Source: Pseudomonas sp. CHM02 (GTDB taxonomy: Bacteria > Pseudomonadota > Gammaproteobacteria > Pseudomonadales > Pseudomonadaceae). From it: a stretch of 34,772 nucleotides of DNA. The notes below the pieces were generated by a model. That model was not told where the DNA came from. It did no database searches and saw only the letters and a program-made list of their open reading frames with translations. Made by a program: the position numbers and the translations under genes. This document shows positions 32,534 through 34,772 of this stretch, in pieces. The first letter of the stretch is position 1; each line of letters begins with the position of its first letter. Location of the stretch: the NCBI RefSeq assembly GCF_000612585.1, contig NZ_JFCA01000067.1:1-34772 (forward strand), given 5' to 3'.

Positions 32534-34772
32534 TCCCAGTTATTGCCCGGTTCATCCTGGCGCCCATGGACGCCAAGGCGCCAGACGTTGAAGGCGTCCT
32601 GCGTGATTTGCGCAATTGCCTCAACACCTTTGACGAATGGGCCGAAAGCTTCTGGAGCGGTTCGGCGCTGGAAGTGGAGCAAGTGTTCAAGGTCGGGGAC
32701 GAGGTTTCCCTCGTCGCTCCCGCGTCGTCCAGAAAGCCCAGCCGCACGGTTGCCATCTGCAAGGCCCAGGGCGCGTTGACCCTGGTGCATATGTTCGAGA
32801 GCACGCGGTTTGTGCCCATCGGCAATACGCCAGTGATGCTGCAAGCGATCGCCCATGACGACAGCCCGGTGGGCGAACCCATCCATCGCACCATCGGCCC
32901 CAGCGGCATTCTTCAAGTCAGTGACTGCACCCGTGATCAGCGCTACCGGATCACCTTTTACCCCAATGTATCCAAGGATCACGTCAAGGCGCTGTATGCG
33001 TCGTACCAGTCGGTGATCGCTGGCCTGGAAATGGGCCTGCGTGATGAATGGAAGAAGACCTTCAAGCCGCAATGGAACGATTTTGCCAACGCCACGCTGT
33101 TCGAGCGCAGTGCGATACAAGGCCTGGCGCTCTCAACCGGGATCGGCAAGGCGCTCTACAACCTTTGGGACAATTTCACACAACTGTACGACCTGCTGGC
33201 GGACCTCAAGAGCAACAGCCAGAAACTGCTGCAGTACGTCTCCCAAACCGAACTTGATGAATTGCTGAAACTGGGCAAGGACGCCATCGCCCATGGACTG
33301 CTCGTGCTCAGCGATGAGCCGCTGTTGTTTATCTATCTGTCGGCCATGGTTGCCTGGATACGCATGCTGCCACCGCCGCAGATGTACGAGCTGCTGGGCG
33401 AGATTACCGGCGAGGTGCTGATCAATCTGTTTCTGATCTGGGCCACGCGGGGCATGGGGGTTCAGCTTCGTTTGGGTATGCAAGTGCTGGGGCACATCAA
33501 GTCCGGACGAGTGCGGAGATGGCTGGAAATGCTGGCGGACCAACTGGTCGGGGCTCGGTTGGAGGCGCATGTCGAAACGGCCAAACCGTTGTTGCTGGGC
33601 GGCGCGCCGACGCCGATCAGGGTGATCCCGGATGTGCCGTTGAAGGCGGGGGATCAGGTGGTTTCCAACGCAGTGCCGGTGGTTCGGGACAAGGCCACGC
33701 AACGGACGGTGTTGGTGCGGCAGGAGCTTGTGGATGACGTGCCGTCGTCCGCTCGCAATCCCAATGGGGATGCGGCTGTGTCCTCGGACAAGACCGCTAC
33801 CAACGGCTGCCCGGTATCGATGGTTACGGGCGAGGAATTGCTGACCCTCACCGATGGGGCGCTGGACGGGATTCTGCCGTTTGAGTGGACGCGGTTGTAT
33901 CGCACCAGTGCGGTGGCAGTGGATTGTGGGTTGGGCTTTGGCTGGAGTCATTCGCTGGCGCATCGGCTGAGTGTGTCCGGGGATTCGGTGGTGTGGACCG
34001 ATCATGAAAACCGGTTCACCACCCTGCCCTTACCGACTGCCTCTCGACCTGTGATCACCAACAGTCTTGCAGAAGCGGCGATCTATTTGGGTGCTTTGCC
34101 CGATGAGTTGGTGCTGGCTCAGTCGTCACGTTTCTACCACTTTCGCGACGGTGTGCTGACAGCGATCAGCGATGCGTATGACAACCGGCTGCGTATTTGT
34201 CGGGATGTTTTGGGGCGTATCGAGCGGCTGGATAACGGCGTGGGGCGTTCGCTGTTGTTGCGCTATGCGTCGGGCCGGATCGTGGCGGTGGACTACCAGA
34301 TTCAGCGCATCGTGGATGAGGGTCCGTATGTTTGGGTGACGGAACAGACCGTTGTTTCCTACGCCTATGACGACCTCGGACGACTGATTTCAGCGACCAA
34401 CGCAGTCGGCGAAAGCGAGGTTTATCGGTACGACCAACAGCACGTGATTCTTGAACGCGGCTTGGCCGGTGGGGCGAGTTTCTTCTGGGAGTGGGAACGG
34501 TCTGGCAAGGCGGCGCGATGTGTTCGGCATTGGGCCAGTTTTTCGCAGATGGACACGCGGTATGCCTGGGATGACAACGGACAGGTCACGGTGTTTAACG
34601 CCGATGGCAGCCAGGAAGTCTACGTGCATGACCAGCGGGCGCGGCTGGTGCAGCGGGTGGATCCGGATGGGGCCGAGCACTTCAAGTCCTACGATGACAA
34701 AGGCCGGCTGACGGTTGAGCAGGATCCGCTGGGCGCGATCACGGCGTATCAGTACGACGAAGCCGGACGCTT
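32530..34772 (+). CDS. Rhs-family polymorphic toxin, N-terminal part (runs off the window)
   Basis: The frame is open from ATG 32530 to the window end (747 codons). Residues 1-250 are a domain I do not recognise and do not read as PAAR. Residues about 258-315 contain two hydrophobic helices (LLFIYLSAMVAWIRM and EVLINLFLIWATRGMG). At about 427 the DUF6531 signature CPVSMVTGEELLTLTDGA begins, with LPFEWTRLYRTS. Typical Rhs/YD repeats start near 611 (YAYDDLGRLISATN, YEYDD-like units). Rhs proteins form a cocoon around a C-terminal toxin, often loaded on type VI secretion spikes. The core end, toxin and immunity gene are beyond the window. No VgrG, Hcp or EagR gene lies upstream here. Confidence 0.88.
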   Translation, partial: MIPVIARFILAPMDAKAPDVEGVLRDLRNCLNTFDEWAESFWSGSALEVEQVFKVGDEVSLVAPASSRKPSRTVAICKAQGALTLVHMFESTRFVPIGNTPVMLQAIAHDDSPVGEPIHRTIGPSGILQVSDCTRDQRYRITFYPNVSKDHVKALYASYQSVIAGLEMGLRDEWKKTFKPQWNDFANATLFERSAIQGLALSTGIGKALYNLWDNFTQLYDLLADLKSNSQKLLQYVSQTELDELLKLGKDAIAHGLLVLSDEPLLFIYLSAMVAWIRMLPPPQMYELLGEITGEVLINLFLIWATRGMGVQLRLGMQVLGHIKSGRVRRWLEMLADQLVGARLEAHVETAKPLLLGGAPTPIRVIPDVPLKAGDQVVSNAVPVVRDKATQRTVLVRQELVDDVPSSARNPNGDAAVSSDKTATNGCPVSMVTGEELLTLTDGALDGILPFEWTRLYRTSAVAVDCGLGFGWSHSLAHRLSVSGDSVVWTDHENRFTTLPLPTASRPVITNSLAEAAIYLGALPDELVLAQSSRFYHFRDGVLTAISDAYDNRLRICRDVLGRIERLDNGVGRSLLLRYASGRIVAVDYQIQRIVDEGPYVWVTEQTVVSYAYDDLGRLISATNAVGESEVYRYDQQHVILERGLAGGASFFWEWERSGKAARCVRHWASFSQMDTRYAWDDNGQVTVFNADGSQEVYVHDQRARLVQRVDPDGAEHFKSYDDKGRLTVEQDPLGAITAYQYDEAGR

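Noticed and set aside
33133..34005. 290-codon minus-strand frame within the Rhs gene
   Set aside because: Antisense of the open Rhs frame; the Rhs DUF6531 signature settles the coding strand.
1..34772. CRISPR arrays, tRNA or rRNA genes, insertion sequences, prophage
   Set aside because: No regularly spaced repeats, cloverleaf-like segments, transposase or phage structural genes were seen on reading either strand.

Overview
The window is a GC-rich chromosomal segment from a fluorescent Pseudomonas, most likely of the P. fluorescens complex. This rests on the OprI lipoprotein, an EF-P carrying R32 beside its rhamnosyltransferase EarP, a CysB/Usp/DAHP-synthase block, MltF2-TatD-chemoreceptor order, and three intergenic REP doublets of the 'GTAGGAGC...GCTTGC' type. 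From memory (not searched), much of the order recalls P. aeruginosa PA2843-PA2867, with a PA1750-PA1754-like block inserted. No rRNA, tRNA, CRISPR array, prophage or insertion sequence was seen.

Layout. 1-5266: the end of a class II DAHP synthase, a YcaQ/AlkX-type DNA glycosylase, a DUF1127 protein divergent from a LysR regulator, a TauE/SafE permease divergent from a second LysR gene, and the peroxide sensor OhrR. 5267-6940: a palindrome-rich promoter, Ohr, and an exported esterase-like hydrolase. 7006-8761: efp and earP. 8894-9750: a membrane-anchored small protein overlapping a GreA/GreB-like protein. 9872-13778: a minus-strand run of cysB, a universal stress protein, a 5'-nucleotidase, a ketopantoate-reductase-type enzyme and a thioredoxin-like protein. 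13777-15419: a PilZ-like protein and a class I DAHP synthase. 15486-22473: a small GNAT protein, oprI, an L,D-transpeptidase, a CxxC protein, tesA divergent from the ybbA-ybbP transporter, and greB. 22587-27187: the least ordinary part, a coiled-coil protein of unknown function divergent from a three-gene Gld-type ABC operon whose ATPase has damaged motifs. 27192-32331: a small unknown protein, DoxX, MltF2, TatD and a chemoreceptor. 32489-34772: a 14-codon upstream ORF overlapping the start of a large Rhs protein that runs off the window.

How genes work together. EarP rhamnosylates EF-P at R32 for polyproline translation. OhrR represses ohr, and the palindromes lie on a sigma70-like promoter. 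The L,D-transpeptidase next to oprI is a good candidate for anchoring OprI to peptidoglycan. TesA/YbbA/YbbP are paired divergently as in enterobacteria. Two non-homologous DAHP synthases feed the same shikimate step.

The best candidates for undescribed biology are the degenerate Gld-type ABC operon with its divergent coiled-coil neighbour, the non-PAAR N-terminus of the Rhs protein with its coupled upstream ORF, and the membrane-anchor/Gre-like gene pair. All functional calls come from reading translated sequence, without database searches.
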